A stretch of DNA of 40,800 nucleotides from CAKOSP01 sp964369845 (lineage in GTDB: Bacteria > Bacillota_I > Bacilli_A > RF39 > UBA660). The stretch spans positions 1-40,800 of the forward strand of contig CAYJFJ010000010.1 of NCBI GenBank assembly GCA_964369845.1, in the 5' to 3' direction. The position numbers and the translations under genes are program-made. Under the pieces are notes generated by a model. It saw nothing but the letters and a program-made list of their open reading frames with translations, was not told where the DNA came from and did not search any database. This document shows positions 32,905 through 40,368 of this stretch, piece by piece (position 1 is the first letter of the stretch; each line of letters starts with the position of its first letter).

Positions 32905-34398
32905 ATGAAAAAAATATTAATGGTTATTTTAGATGGTTTTGGTATTAGAGATGATGAAGCTGGTAATGCTATCAAAAGTGCCAATATGCAAAATTTTGAA
33001 AACTTGTGGAGCGAATACCCACATAGTAAATTAGAGGCTTCTGGTAAGTTTGTTGGTTTAAGTGATGGGCAATTTGGTAATAGTGAAGTAGGTCATTTAA
33101 CCATTGGTGCTGGAAGATTAGTTAGACAAAATGAAATTGTAGTTAATGATTTTTTAGATGTTGATTATGAAACTAATGAAATATTTAAAGAGCTATCTTT
33201 ACAAACGGAAAAAACGTTTCATATTATGGGTCTGTGTAGTGACGGTAATGTTCACGCTAGTGTTGACCATTTTGTTAAAATGCATGAACTTTTAATTAAA
33301 CAAGGAATTACTAGAATTTATTTTCATTTAATTACTGATGGAAGAGATACCGATACAAAATCTGCTTTAAAATATATTGATATGATTAATCAATCAATAG
33401 AAAAACATAATAATGGTAAAATTGCTACAATTTGTGGTAGATATTATGCTATGGATCGTGATAATAATTACGATAGAGTAAAACTTTACTATGATTTAAT
33501 TGTTAATGGTGAGGGAAATTCGTCACTTAATTTAGAACGTACATTTGATTCTAATTATGAAAGAAATGTTACTGATGAATTTATTAAACCTATTATTTTA
33601 GATAATGAAGGTACAATAAAAAATGGCGATATATTGATTTGGATGAATTATCGTGCTGATAGAGCTAAACAAATTTTAAAAACATTTACTGATTTAGAAT
33701 TTTCTGAATTTAAAACAAAGAAAATGGATGATTTGTCTATTTATTCTTTTTTACCTGTTGATGATAAAATAAAAACTATAAATTTTAATCCAAATGAGGA
33801 TGTTAAAAATTCTTTAGGTATGTATTTAGCTGATTTAGGTTTAGATCAAACTAGACTTAGTGAAAGTGAAAAATTTCCTCATGTAACTTATTTTTTTGAT
33901 GGTGGTTATAATGGAAAAATAGAAAATTGTAAAAAATATGAAGTACCTTCTCCTGATGTAGCTACTTATGATTTAAAACCTGAAATGAGTGCAGTTGCTG
34001 TAACTAAGAAATTATGTAAAATTTTAGAAGAAGATGATGACTTTGTTTTAGTTAATTTTGCTAACCCTGATATGGTTGGTCATACGGGTAATTATGAAGC
34101 AACTGTTGAGGCGTGCATGGCTTTAGATGTTTGCATAGGTAAAATTTTAGAAGTTGCTGAAAATAATTTTTATAAAGTTATAATTTTATCAGATCATGGT
34201 AATGCTGATATCATGTATGATTTAGAAGGAAATGTTTGTACTACACATACAACAAGTAAAGTTCCTTTTATAATTGTTGATAAAAATGTTGAGTTAAAAG
34301 ATCATGGTGATTTAACTATGGTTGCTCCAACTATATTAACTTATATGGATATTGCTGTTCCAAAAGAAATGCAAGATACTAAAATTTTGTTAAAATAA
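32905..34398 (+). CDS. gpmI: 2,3-bisphosphoglycerate-independent phosphoglycerate mutase
   Basis: A 497-aa alkaline-phosphatase-fold enzyme using two Mn2+ ions. Metal-binding LDGFG (Asp10), nucleophile Ser60 in FGNSEVGH, HLITDGRDTD, GRYYAMDRD, NFANPDMVGHTG and LSDHGNAD are intact. It interconverts 3- and 2-phosphoglycerate and depends on Mn2+, which links it to pH and sporulation in bacilli. GAGAGAGG precedes ATG 32905. It completes a lower-glycolysis cluster with gap and the PGK-TIM fusion, but is separated from them by spo0A and a membrane protein. Enolase is not in the window. Confidence 0.96.
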   Translation: MKKILMVILDGFGIRDDEAGNAIKSANMQNFENLWSEYPHSKLEASGKFVGLSDGQFGNSEVGHLTIGAGRLVRQNEIVVNDFLDVDYETNEIFKELSLQTEKTFHIMGLCSDGNVHASVDHFVKMHELLIKQGITRIYFHLITDGRDTDTKSALKYIDMINQSIEKHNNGKIATICGRYYAMDRDNNYDRVKLYYDLIVNGEGNSSLNLERTFDSNYERNVTDEFIKPIILDNEGTIKNGDILIWMNYRADRAKQILKTFTDLEFSEFKTKKMDDLSIYSFLPVDDKIKTINFNPNEDVKNSLGMYLADLGLDQTRLSESEKFPHVTYFFDGGYNGKIENCKKYEVPSPDVATYDLKPEMSAVAVTKKLCKILEEDDDFVLVNFANPDMVGHTGNYEATVEACMALDVCIGKILEVAENNFYKVIILSDHGNADIMYDLEGNVCTTHTTSKVPFIIVDKNVELKDHGDLTMVAPTILTYMDIAVPKEMQDTKILLK

Positions 34399-34466
34399 TT
34401 AGTGTTTTGCTATCCTTATTATATATAGCGAAAAATAGGGTTTTAAAATCAACAATTTTTAATAAG

Positions 34467-34496
34467 AAATACAAGAGTAAAACTTGTATTTTTTTT
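34467..34496 (+). terminator. Terminator after gpmI
   Basis: AAATACAAG (34467-34475), 7-nt loop, CTTGTATTT (34483-34491), T residues to 34496. Confidence 0.85.
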
Positions 34497-34508
34497 GTTA
34501 CAAAACGC

Positions 34509-34537
34509 TTGTTTTCTAAATATTTTTATGATATACT
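34509..34537 (+). promoter_or_regulatory. SigA promoter of the S10 operon
   Basis: TTGTTT (34509-34514), 17 bp, TATACT (34532-34537) with TG one base upstream (extended -10). Confidence 0.7.
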
Positions 34538-34543
34538 ATTGTA

Positions 34544-34662
34544 CGTATGACTGGCGAGGATGTGCAAGGTTGTTGATACACTAGGGTAAGTTGTTTAAAA
34601 TTTATTTGGTGTTCAGGTTATTTGTACTGAGCAAGTATATACCTAGATATATGCGAAAGGAG
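34544..34662 (+). promoter_or_regulatory. Structured leader of the S10 ribosomal operon
   Basis: About 120 nt without a gene between promoter and rpsJ. CTAGG-G-TA (34581-34588) can pair with TACCTAG (34640-34646), closing a domain that contains the hairpin TACT/AGTA (34625-34637). GTAT (34545-34548) and ATAC (34576-34579) can pair upstream. S10 operons are commonly autoregulated by L4 through such leaders; the link to L4 here is inference. Confidence 0.5.
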
Positions 34663-34671
34663 AACATGCAA

Positions 34672-34980
34672 ATGTCAAATACGAAAGTAAGAATAGTTTT
34701 AAAAGCGTTTGATCATAGATCACTTGATTTAGCTGCTGGTAAAATTATCGAAACTGTTAAAAGAACAGGTGGGGAAGTTTCTGGCCCTGTACCTCTTCCT
34801 ACAGAAATTGAAAAAATTACTGTATTAAGAGCTGTACACAAATACAAAGATGCTAGAGAACAATTTGAAAAAAGAACTCATAAGAGATTAATTGATATCA
34901 AAAATCCAAGTAAAGAAACAGTAGATGCATTAACACACTTAGATTTACCAAGTGGTGTAGACATCAATATTAAATTATAA
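34672..34980 (+). CDS. rpsJ: 30S ribosomal protein S10
   Basis: A 102-aa protein beginning MSNTKVRIVLKAFDHRSLD, with SGPVPLPT, the conserved loop and ending LPSGVDINIKL, as in all bacterial S10. It sits in the 30S head and doubles as NusE in antitermination. Two in-frame ATGs exist; 34672 aligns with the B. subtilis start and lies 9 nt after AAGGAG, while 34666 is only 3 nt away. It is the first gene of the operon, and rplC follows after 22 nt. Confidence 0.97.
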   Translation: MSNTKVRIVLKAFDHRSLDLAAGKIIETVKRTGGEVSGPVPLPTEIEKITVLRAVHKYKDAREQFEKRTHKRLIDIKNPSKETVDALTHLDLPSGVDINIKL

Positions 34981-35002
34981 GATTTAAGAAAGGAAATTTA
35001 AA

Positions 35003-35758
35003 ATGAAAGGAATCTTAGGACGCAAAGCTGGTATGACTTCAGTTTTTACTAAAGACGGAAAATTAATTCCTGTAACTGTAGTAGAAGTTGATAAAAACGT
35101 AGTAATGCAAGTTAAAACTGTTGAAACAGACGGTTACGAAGCACTTCAATTAGGTGTATTCGACAAAAAAGAAAAAAATGCAAATAATCCTGAAATGGGT
35201 AATGCAAAAAAAGCTAATACAGCACCTAAGCGCTTCGTTAAAGAAATAAGAGGTTTTGAAGGCTCTTATAATTTAGGTGATGTGATTAGTGCTGATGTGT
35301 TTGCTGTTGGAGAAGTAGTTGACGCTACTGGAACAAGTAAAGGTAAAGGTTTCCAAGGGGTTATTAAACGTCATAACCAATCTAGAGGACCAATGAGCCA
35401 CGGTTCACATTTCCACAGAAGACCTGGATCAATGGGTACAATGTTATACATGAGAGTACCTAAAGGTAAAAAATTACCAGGACACATGGGAGACCAAACT
35501 GTAACTATACAAAATTTAGAAATTATTGAAGTAAATGCAGAAGAAGGATACATCTTAGTATCAGGAAATATTCCTGGAGCTAAAAATTCTTATGTATTTA
35601 TAAGAAGTGCCGTAAAAAACAATCGTAAAGAAAATCCGAAAGAAATTATCATTAATGAAGTAGAGGAAATGGTTGTAGAAACTCCAGTTGAAGCTGAAGT
35701 AGTTGAAACTAATGTTGAAGCAACTGCTACTGAAGTAACTGTAGAAGAAAGCAAATAA
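35003..35758 (+). CDS. rplC: 50S ribosomal protein L3 with acidic C-terminal extension
   Basis: A 251-aa protein. Residues 1-~208 are a standard L3: MKGILGRKAGMTSVF, KGKGFQGVIKRH, GPMSHGSHFHRRPGS and MRVPKGKKLPGHMGDQ, the loop reaching towards the peptidyl-transferase centre. Bacterial L3 is usually ~209 aa; here about 40 extra residues follow, rich in Glu, Val and Thr (VEAEVVETNVEATATEV). The tail is low in complexity and of unknown role. AAAGGAAA precedes the ATG. Confidence 0.97.
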   Translation: MKGILGRKAGMTSVFTKDGKLIPVTVVEVDKNVVMQVKTVETDGYEALQLGVFDKKEKNANNPEMGNAKKANTAPKRFVKEIRGFEGSYNLGDVISADVFAVGEVVDATGTSKGKGFQGVIKRHNQSRGPMSHGSHFHRRPGSMGTMLYMRVPKGKKLPGHMGDQTVTIQNLEIIEVNAEEGYILVSGNIPGAKNSYVFIRSAVKNNRKENPKEIIINEVEEMVVETPVEAEVVETNVEATATEVTVEESK

Positions 35759-35781
35759 GCGGACTTTAGGAAGGAATTAAT

Positions 35782-36405
35782 ATGACAAAAATAAGTGTTA
35801 AAAACCTTAAAGGTGAAAAAGTAAAAGATATAACTTTAAATGATTCTGTATGGAATATTGAAGTAAACGATGATTGTTTAAAAAAGGCTATTAGACTACA
35901 ACTTGACTCAGTGAGACAAGGGACTAGAAAAACTAAAACTAGAGCAGAAGTTTCTGGTGGTGGAAGAAAACCATGGAAACAAAAAGGTACTGGTAGAGCT
36001 CGTCAAGGTTCTATTAGATCTGTTCAATGGAGAGGCGGAGGAATTGCATTTGGTGTAAATCCATCTAACTTTACATTTAAAATCAATAAAAAAGAAAGAA
36101 GAATTGCTCTTAAATCAGCTTTAACTTATAAAGTACTTGATAAAGAGTTAATGGTTCTTGATAATGTTAATATTGAATCTAATAAAACTAAAGAATTTAA
36201 AAATGTTTTAAATACTTTAAAATTAGAGAAAAAAGTATTATTCATTACTGCTGAAGATAATGAAAATTTATATTTAGCTGGTAGAAATATGGCCAATATT
36301 GGTTATATGACTGCTGATGAAATTAATTGTAGAGATATCGTTAATGCTAACGTTATTGTTGCTGATGAAGCTGCAATTAAACAAATTGAGGAGGCGCTTA
36401 AATAA
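35782..36405 (+). CDS. rplD: 50S ribosomal protein L4
   Basis: A 207-aa L4: the extended loop RQGTRKTKTRAEVSGGGRKPWKQKGTGRARQGS-type region (residues ~45-80) that lines the exit tunnel is intact, followed by the globular domain. L4 is the usual autoregulator of the S10 operon in many bacteria and may act on the leader upstream of rpsJ. AGGAAGGA precedes the ATG. The stop overlaps the rplW ATG (TAATG). Confidence 0.97.
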   Translation: MTKISVKNLKGEKVKDITLNDSVWNIEVNDDCLKKAIRLQLDSVRQGTRKTKTRAEVSGGGRKPWKQKGTGRARQGSIRSVQWRGGGIAFGVNPSNFTFKINKKERRIALKSALTYKVLDKELMVLDNVNIESNKTKEFKNVLNTLKLEKKVLFITAEDNENLYLAGRNMANIGYMTADEINCRDIVNANVIVADEAAIKQIEEALK

Positions 36406-36680
36406 TGAAACATTATAGTGATATTATATTCGCACCGGTAATTACTGAAAAATCAATGGATTTAAAAGCTAACAACGTTTATGTGTTTAAAGCTAATAAA
36501 AAAGCTTCTAAACCACAAATTAAAAAAGCTATCGAAGATGCTTTTGGTGTTAAAGTTAAAGCTGTTAATACATCTATAACTAAAGCTAAAAGAAGAAGAG
36601 TAGGAAAATACGCTGGAGAGACTAAAACATATAAGAAAGCAATTATTACTTTATGTGAAGGTCAATCTATCGATTTATAG
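36405..36680 (+). CDS. rplW: 50S ribosomal protein L23
   Basis: A 91-aa L23: DIIFAPVITEKSMDL at the start, YVFKANKKASKPQIKKAIEDAFGVKV and KRRRVGKYAGETKTYKKAIITL. It borders the tunnel exit and is the docking site for SRP and trigger factor. It is coupled to rplD by TAATG, with GAGGAG just upstream inside rplD. Confidence 0.97.
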   Translation: MKHYSDIIFAPVITEKSMDLKANNVYVFKANKKASKPQIKKAIEDAFGVKVKAVNTSITKAKRRRVGKYAGETKTYKKAIITLCEGQSIDL

Positions 36681-36698
36681 TAGGGAGGAAAAGTTAAA

Positions 36699-37529
36699 AT
36701 GGCAATAAAACATTATAAACCAACAACACCAGGTCGTCGTGGTATGACAACTCTGGCAAATGATGAAATCACAACTAGTACACCTACAAAATCACTTACT
36801 AAGATTAAAAGTAAAACAGGTGGAAGAAACAATCAAGGTAAAATGACAGTTCGTCACATTGGTGGAGGAGCTAAACAAAAATACCGTGTTATTGATTTCA
36901 AAAGAAATAAAGATGGCATTACTGGAAAAGTAGCTACAATAGAGTACGATCCAAATAGAAATGCAAACATCGCTCTAATTAATTATAGAGATGGTGAAAA
37001 AAGATATATCATTGCACCAGCTGGTTTAAAAGTTGGTATGATTATCGAAAGTGGAAAAGAAGCTGACATAATTGTTGGTAATGCACTTCCACTTGAAAAC
37101 ATTCCTGTAGGTACAACAGTTCATAATCTTGAACTTAAACCAGGAAAAGGTGCTGAACTTTGTAGAAGTGCTGGAGCTTCAGCTCAAATCTTAGGTAGAG
37201 ATGGAAAATATGTTATTGTTCGTCTTCAATCTGGAGAAATGAGAAAAGTTTTAGGTACTTGTAGAGCAACAATTGGTACTGTAGGTAACGAAGATTTTAA
37301 CCTAGTTAACTTAGGTAAAGCTGGACGTAAAAGACACATGGGTGTTCGTCCAACTAACAGAGGTTCTGTAATGAACCCTAATGACCATCCACATGGTGGG
37401 GGTGAAGGACGTACTCCAATCGGACGTAAGAGTCCTATGACTCCTTGGGGGAAACCAGCACTTGGTGTTAAAACTCGTAAATCTAAAAAAGCTTCTGAAA
37501 AGCTTATAATAAGTAAAAGGAAGAAATAG
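36699..37529 (+). CDS. rplB: 50S ribosomal protein L2
   Basis: A 276-aa L2: MAIKHYKPTTPGRRGMT start, GRNNQGKMTVRHIGGGAKQKYR, DPNRNANIALI, GSVMNPNDHPHGGGEGR (carrying the histidine near the peptidyl-transferase centre) and a basic tail. Binds 23S rRNA and helps subunit joining. GGGAGG precedes the ATG. Full length and no unusual features. Confidence 0.98.
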   Translation: MAIKHYKPTTPGRRGMTTLANDEITTSTPTKSLTKIKSKTGGRNNQGKMTVRHIGGGAKQKYRVIDFKRNKDGITGKVATIEYDPNRNANIALINYRDGEKRYIIAPAGLKVGMIIESGKEADIIVGNALPLENIPVGTTVHNLELKPGKGAELCRSAGASAQILGRDGKYVIVRLQSGEMRKVLGTCRATIGTVGNEDFNLVNLGKAGRKRHMGVRPTNRGSVMNPNDHPHGGGEGRTPIGRKSPMTPWGKPALGVKTRKSKKASEKLIISKRKK

Positions 37530-37541
37530 GAGGATAAAATA

Positions 37542-37805
37542 ATGGCAAGAAGTTTAAAAAAAGGACCTTTCGTTGATAAATCGTTAATGAAAAAGGTTGA
37601 AGAAATGAATAAATCAGCTAAAAAAACTGTTATTAAAACTTGGTCTAGAAGATCAACTATTTTCCCTCAATTCGTAGGAAATACGTTTTCAGTTCATAAC
37701 GGTAAAACTTTTATCTCAGTTTACGTAACAGAAGATATGGTAGGACACAAATTAGGTGAGTTCGCTGCAACTCGTACATTTGGTGGTCATGCAGGAAATA
37801 AATAG
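37542..37805 (+). CDS. rpsS: 30S ribosomal protein S19
   Basis: An 87-aa S19: ARSLKKGPFVDKSLMKKV, KTWSRRSTIFPQFVG, TFSVHNGKTFISVYVTEDMVGHKLGEFAATR and the C-terminal FGGHAGNK. It lies in the 30S head contacting S13 and the A-site finger. AGGAGG precedes its ATG and it sits 8 nt before rplV. Confidence 0.98.
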   Translation: MARSLKKGPFVDKSLMKKVEEMNKSAKKTVIKTWSRRSTIFPQFVGNTFSVHNGKTFISVYVTEDMVGHKLGEFAATRTFGGHAGNK

Positions 37806-37813
37806 GAGGTAAC

Positions 37814-38155
37814 ATGGAAGCATATGCAATACATAAAAACGCTATAATTAAACCTAGACTTGCTAGAATGACTATGGATTTAATTAGAGGTAAAGATATA
37901 AATACTGCTAGAGCAATACTTGAAAATACAAATACTAAAGCTAGTAGTTTAATTATTAAAGTATTAAATTCTGCTGTAGCTAACGCTGTTAATAATAATG
38001 GTGCTACTGAAGCAGAACTTACTATTAAAGAATGTTTTATCAATCCAGGACCTACTTATAAGAGAATTAAATTTGCATCTCGTGGTAATGTAGATAGACA
38101 TGATAAAAGAACTAGTCACATCACAGTATGTGTAACAGATGGGAAAGGAGAGTAA
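37814..38155 (+). CDS. rplV: 50S ribosomal protein L22
   Basis: A 113-aa L22: the MEAYAIHKNAIIKPRLARMTMDLIRGK start, SAVANAVNNNGA, and the beta-hairpin region with PGPTYKRIKFASRGNVDRHDKRTSHI that reaches the exit-tunnel constriction. AGGAGG overlaps the rpsS stop. Gly-Asn in the hairpin replaces the more common Arg-Ala (SRGNVDR against PRARGRA). Confidence 0.97.
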   Translation: MEAYAIHKNAIIKPRLARMTMDLIRGKDINTARAILENTNTKASSLIIKVLNSAVANAVNNNGATEAELTIKECFINPGPTYKRIKFASRGNVDRHDKRTSHITVCVTDGKGE

Positions 38156-38158
38156 AAT

Positions 38159-38830
38159 ATGGGACAAAAAGTTAATCCAATAGGATATAGACTTGGTGTT
38201 AATAAAGATTGGGAATCTAAATGGTATGCTGATAGAGATTTTGCTGTTAAATTAAATAACGATTTAAAAATCAGAAAATTTGTTGATAACAACCTTAAAG
38301 ATGCTGCAATTGCTAAAACTTTAATCGAAAGAAAAAAAGAAAGAGTTGACATCACTTTATTTACTGCTAAACCTGGTGTTATCATCGGCCGTGGTGGTGA
38401 AGATATCGAAAAATTAAGAAATAAAATTAAAAAACTAGTTAATGAAGAAGTTTACATTAATATAGTTGAAGAAAAACAACCTGATTTATCTGCTAAACTA
38501 GTTGCTGAAGCTATCGCGATGCAAATAGAAAACAGAGCACCTTTTAGATCTGCTCAAAAAAGAGCAATCAGAAACACTATGAAAGCTGGAGCTAAAGGTA
38601 TTAAAACTTTAGTATCAGGAAGACTTGGTGGTGCTGAAATGGCTAGAAGCGAAGGTTATACTGAAGGAACTGTTCCTCTTCATACTATTAGAGCTGATGT
38701 TGATTATGCAATCGCTGAGGCTAATACTATATATGGAAAAATCGGAGTTAAAGTGTGGATTTATAAAGATGAAGTACTAAGAAACAAAACTAGACGTTCT
38801 AAGGAGGTAAAATCAGATGTTAATGCCTAA
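38159..38830 (+). CDS. rpsC: 30S ribosomal protein S3
   Basis: A 223-aa S3: MGQKVNPIGYRLG start, the KH domain with GVIIGRGGEDIEKLR (GXXG loop), then the C-terminal domain GLGGAEMARSEGYTEGTVPLHTIRADVDYA-type segment. It lines the mRNA entry channel and contributes to helicase activity. The 3' end overlaps rplP by 14 nt, with the rplP ribosome site inside it. Confidence 0.98.
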   Translation: MGQKVNPIGYRLGVNKDWESKWYADRDFAVKLNNDLKIRKFVDNNLKDAAIAKTLIERKKERVDITLFTAKPGVIIGRGGEDIEKLRNKIKKLVNEEVYINIVEEKQPDLSAKLVAEAIAMQIENRAPFRSAQKRAIRNTMKAGAKGIKTLVSGRLGGAEMARSEGYTEGTVPLHTIRADVDYAIAEANTIYGKIGVKVWIYKDEVLRNKTRRSKEVKSDVNA

Positions 38831-39251
38831 AAGAACTAAATATAGAAAAAGTCATAGATTAAGTTACGAAGGAAAAGCTAAAGGAAACTTAGAGCTTCAC
38901 TTCGGTGACTATGGTCTTAAAGCTGCTTCAGGTGGTTACATTTCTGCAAGAGAAATTGAATCTGCTCGTATAGCTATGACTCGTTATATGAAACGTGGAG
39001 GAAAAGTTACTATTAATATTTTCCCACATTTACCTATAACAAGAAAACCTCTTGAAACTCGTCAAGGTAAAGGTAAAGGTGCTGTTGACAGTTATGTTGC
39101 AGTAGTTAAAGAAGGAAAAATTATGTTCGAAGTTAAAGGTGTTTCGGAAGAAATAGCTAGAGAAGCTTTAAGACTTGCTTCACATAAACTTTCTGTAAAA
39201 ACAAAATTCGTTAAAAGAGAAGTAAAGGATGGTGATTCACTTGAAAATTAA
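38817..39251 (+). CDS. rplP: 50S ribosomal protein L16
   Basis: A 144-aa L16: MLMPKRTKYRKSHR aligns with MLLPKRVKYRREHR of B. subtilis, which fixes ATG 38817, also 9 nt after AAGGAGG. ARIAMTRYMKRGGKV, the arginine site hydroxylated in some bacteria, and SEEIAREALRLASHKL follow. It helps shape the A site of the 50S. It overlaps rpsC and rpmC at its ends. Confidence 0.98.
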   Translation: MLMPKRTKYRKSHRLSYEGKAKGNLELHFGDYGLKAASGGYISAREIESARIAMTRYMKRGGKVTINIFPHLPITRKPLETRQGKGKGAVDSYVAVVKEGKIMFEVKGVSEEIAREALRLASHKLSVKTKFVKREVKDGDSLEN

Positions 39252-39444
39252 TGAAATTAGAAAATTATCTAGTGAAGAACTAAATAATAAAATTATAAAA
39301 TGTAAAGAAGAATTGTTTGCTAAAAGAATGCAACAAGCAACAGGAAATTTAGAAAAACCTGCTGAACTAAGAATGCTTAGAAAAGAAGTTGCAAGAATGA
39401 AAACAATCCTTAAAGAAAGAGAAATCGCTGGAGGTAATGAATAA
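39241..39444 (+). CDS. rpmC: 50S ribosomal protein L29
   Basis: A 67-aa two-helix protein: KINEIRKLSSEELNNKI, then QQATGNLEKPAELRMLRKEVARMKTILKERE. I chose TTG 39241, giving MKINEIR as in B. subtilis MKANEIR, with GGTGAT just upstream; ATG 39229 would add four residues (MVIH) ahead of the usual start. It sits beside L23 at the tunnel exit. It overlaps rplP by 11 nt and is coupled to rpsQ by TAATG. Confidence 0.93.
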   Translation: MKINEIRKLSSEELNNKIIKCKEELFAKRMQQATGNLEKPAELRMLRKEVARMKTILKEREIAGGNE

Positions 39445-39701
39445 TGAACGTAGCTAAGCAAGAATTAACAGGAACTGTTGTTAGTGCAAAAAATGATAAA
39501 ACAATTACTGTTTTAGTTTCAACTAAGAAAAAACACCCATTATATGGAAAAGCTGTTAAATCATCTAAAAAGTATGCTGCTCATGATGAAAACAATACAG
39601 CGAAAGTAGGAGATACAGTTAAAATTAGAAGTTCTAAACCTATTTCAAAAACTAAGAAATATGAATTAGTAGAAGTTCTAGCAGAAGCTGTAATCCTTTA
39701 G
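39444..39701 (+). CDS. rpsQ: 30S ribosomal protein S17
   Basis: An 85-aa OB-fold protein: LTGTVVSAKNDKTITVLV, HPLYGKAVKSSKKYAAHDENN, GDTVKIRSSKPISKTKKYELVEVL. Binds helix 11 of 16S rRNA early in assembly. Its ATG overlaps the rpmC stop. Confidence 0.97.
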   Translation: MNVAKQELTGTVVSAKNDKTITVLVSTKKKHPLYGKAVKSSKKYAAHDENNTAKVGDTVKIRSSKPISKTKKYELVEVLAEAVIL

Positions 39702-39713
39702 GAGGTATTATTT

Positions 39714-40082
39714 ATGATAATGCAAGAATCAAAACTTAAAGTAGCAGACAATAGTGGAGCTAGAGAAGTTAAAGTAATCAGAGTTATTGGTGGTTCTACA
39801 AGAAAATACGGTAATATCGGAGACGAAATTACTGTTACTGTAAAAAGAGCATTACCTAATGGTAACGTTAAAAAAGGTAAAGTTTGTAGAGCTGTTATAG
39901 TAAGAACTGTACAAGGAGTTAGAAGAAAAGATGGATCTTATATCAAATTTTCAGACAATGCTTGTGTTCTTATTAAAGAAGATAAATCACCAGTTGGAAC
40001 TCGTGTACTAGGACCTGTTGCTAGAGAATTACGTGAAAAAGAATATAATAAAATTGTATCTTTAGCACCGGAAGTATTATAG
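39714..40082 (+). CDS. rplN: 50S ribosomal protein L14
   Basis: A 122-aa L14: MIMQESKLKVADNSGAREV start matching MIQQESRLKVADNSGAR, GDEITVTVKRA, AVIVRT and GTRVLGPVARELRE. It forms bridge B8 and is the target of the silencing factor RsfS. AGGAGG precedes the ATG. Confidence 0.98.
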   Translation: MIMQESKLKVADNSGAREVKVIRVIGGSTRKYGNIGDEITVTVKRALPNGNVKKGKVCRAVIVRTVQGVRRKDGSYIKFSDNACVLIKEDKSPVGTRVLGPVARELREKEYNKIVSLAPEVL

Positions 40083-40090
40083 GAGGATAT

Positions 40091-40366
40091 ATGAAAGTTA
40101 AAGTAGGAGATAATGTAAAAGTACTTGCTGGAAAAGACAAAGGTAAAGAAGGCAAAGTAATTAAAACTTTAAAAACAAAAGATAAAGTTGTTGTTGAAAA
40201 TGTTAATATTATTAAAAAACATTCTAAACCAACTAGTGCAAATGATAAAGGTGGAATTTTTTCTATCGAAGCACCTATTCATGTATCTAACGTAAAAGTA
40301 GTGGAAACTGCTAAAAAAGAAAATAAAGAAGTTAAAGCGAAAACTTCTAAGAAAGCGAGTAAATAA
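40091..40366 (+). CDS. rplX: 50S ribosomal protein L24
   Basis: A 91-aa KOW-domain protein: KVGDNVKVLAGKDKGKEGKVI, then ENVNIIKKHSKP and a basic C-terminus. It is an early 50S assembly initiator. It is slightly shorter than usual (~103 aa) and the last third is Lys- and Ala-rich. AGGAGG precedes ATG 40091. Confidence 0.97.
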   Translation: MKVKVGDNVKVLAGKDKGKEGKVIKTLKTKDKVVVENVNIIKKHSKPTSANDKGGIFSIEAPIHVSNVKVVETAKKENKEVKAKTSKKASK

Positions 40367-40368
40367 TT

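Noticed and set aside
37711..38043. 110-codon open frame on the minus strand across rpsS and rplV
   Set aside because: It lies entirely opposite conserved ribosomal genes and has no ribosome site or family resemblance; a shadow frame.
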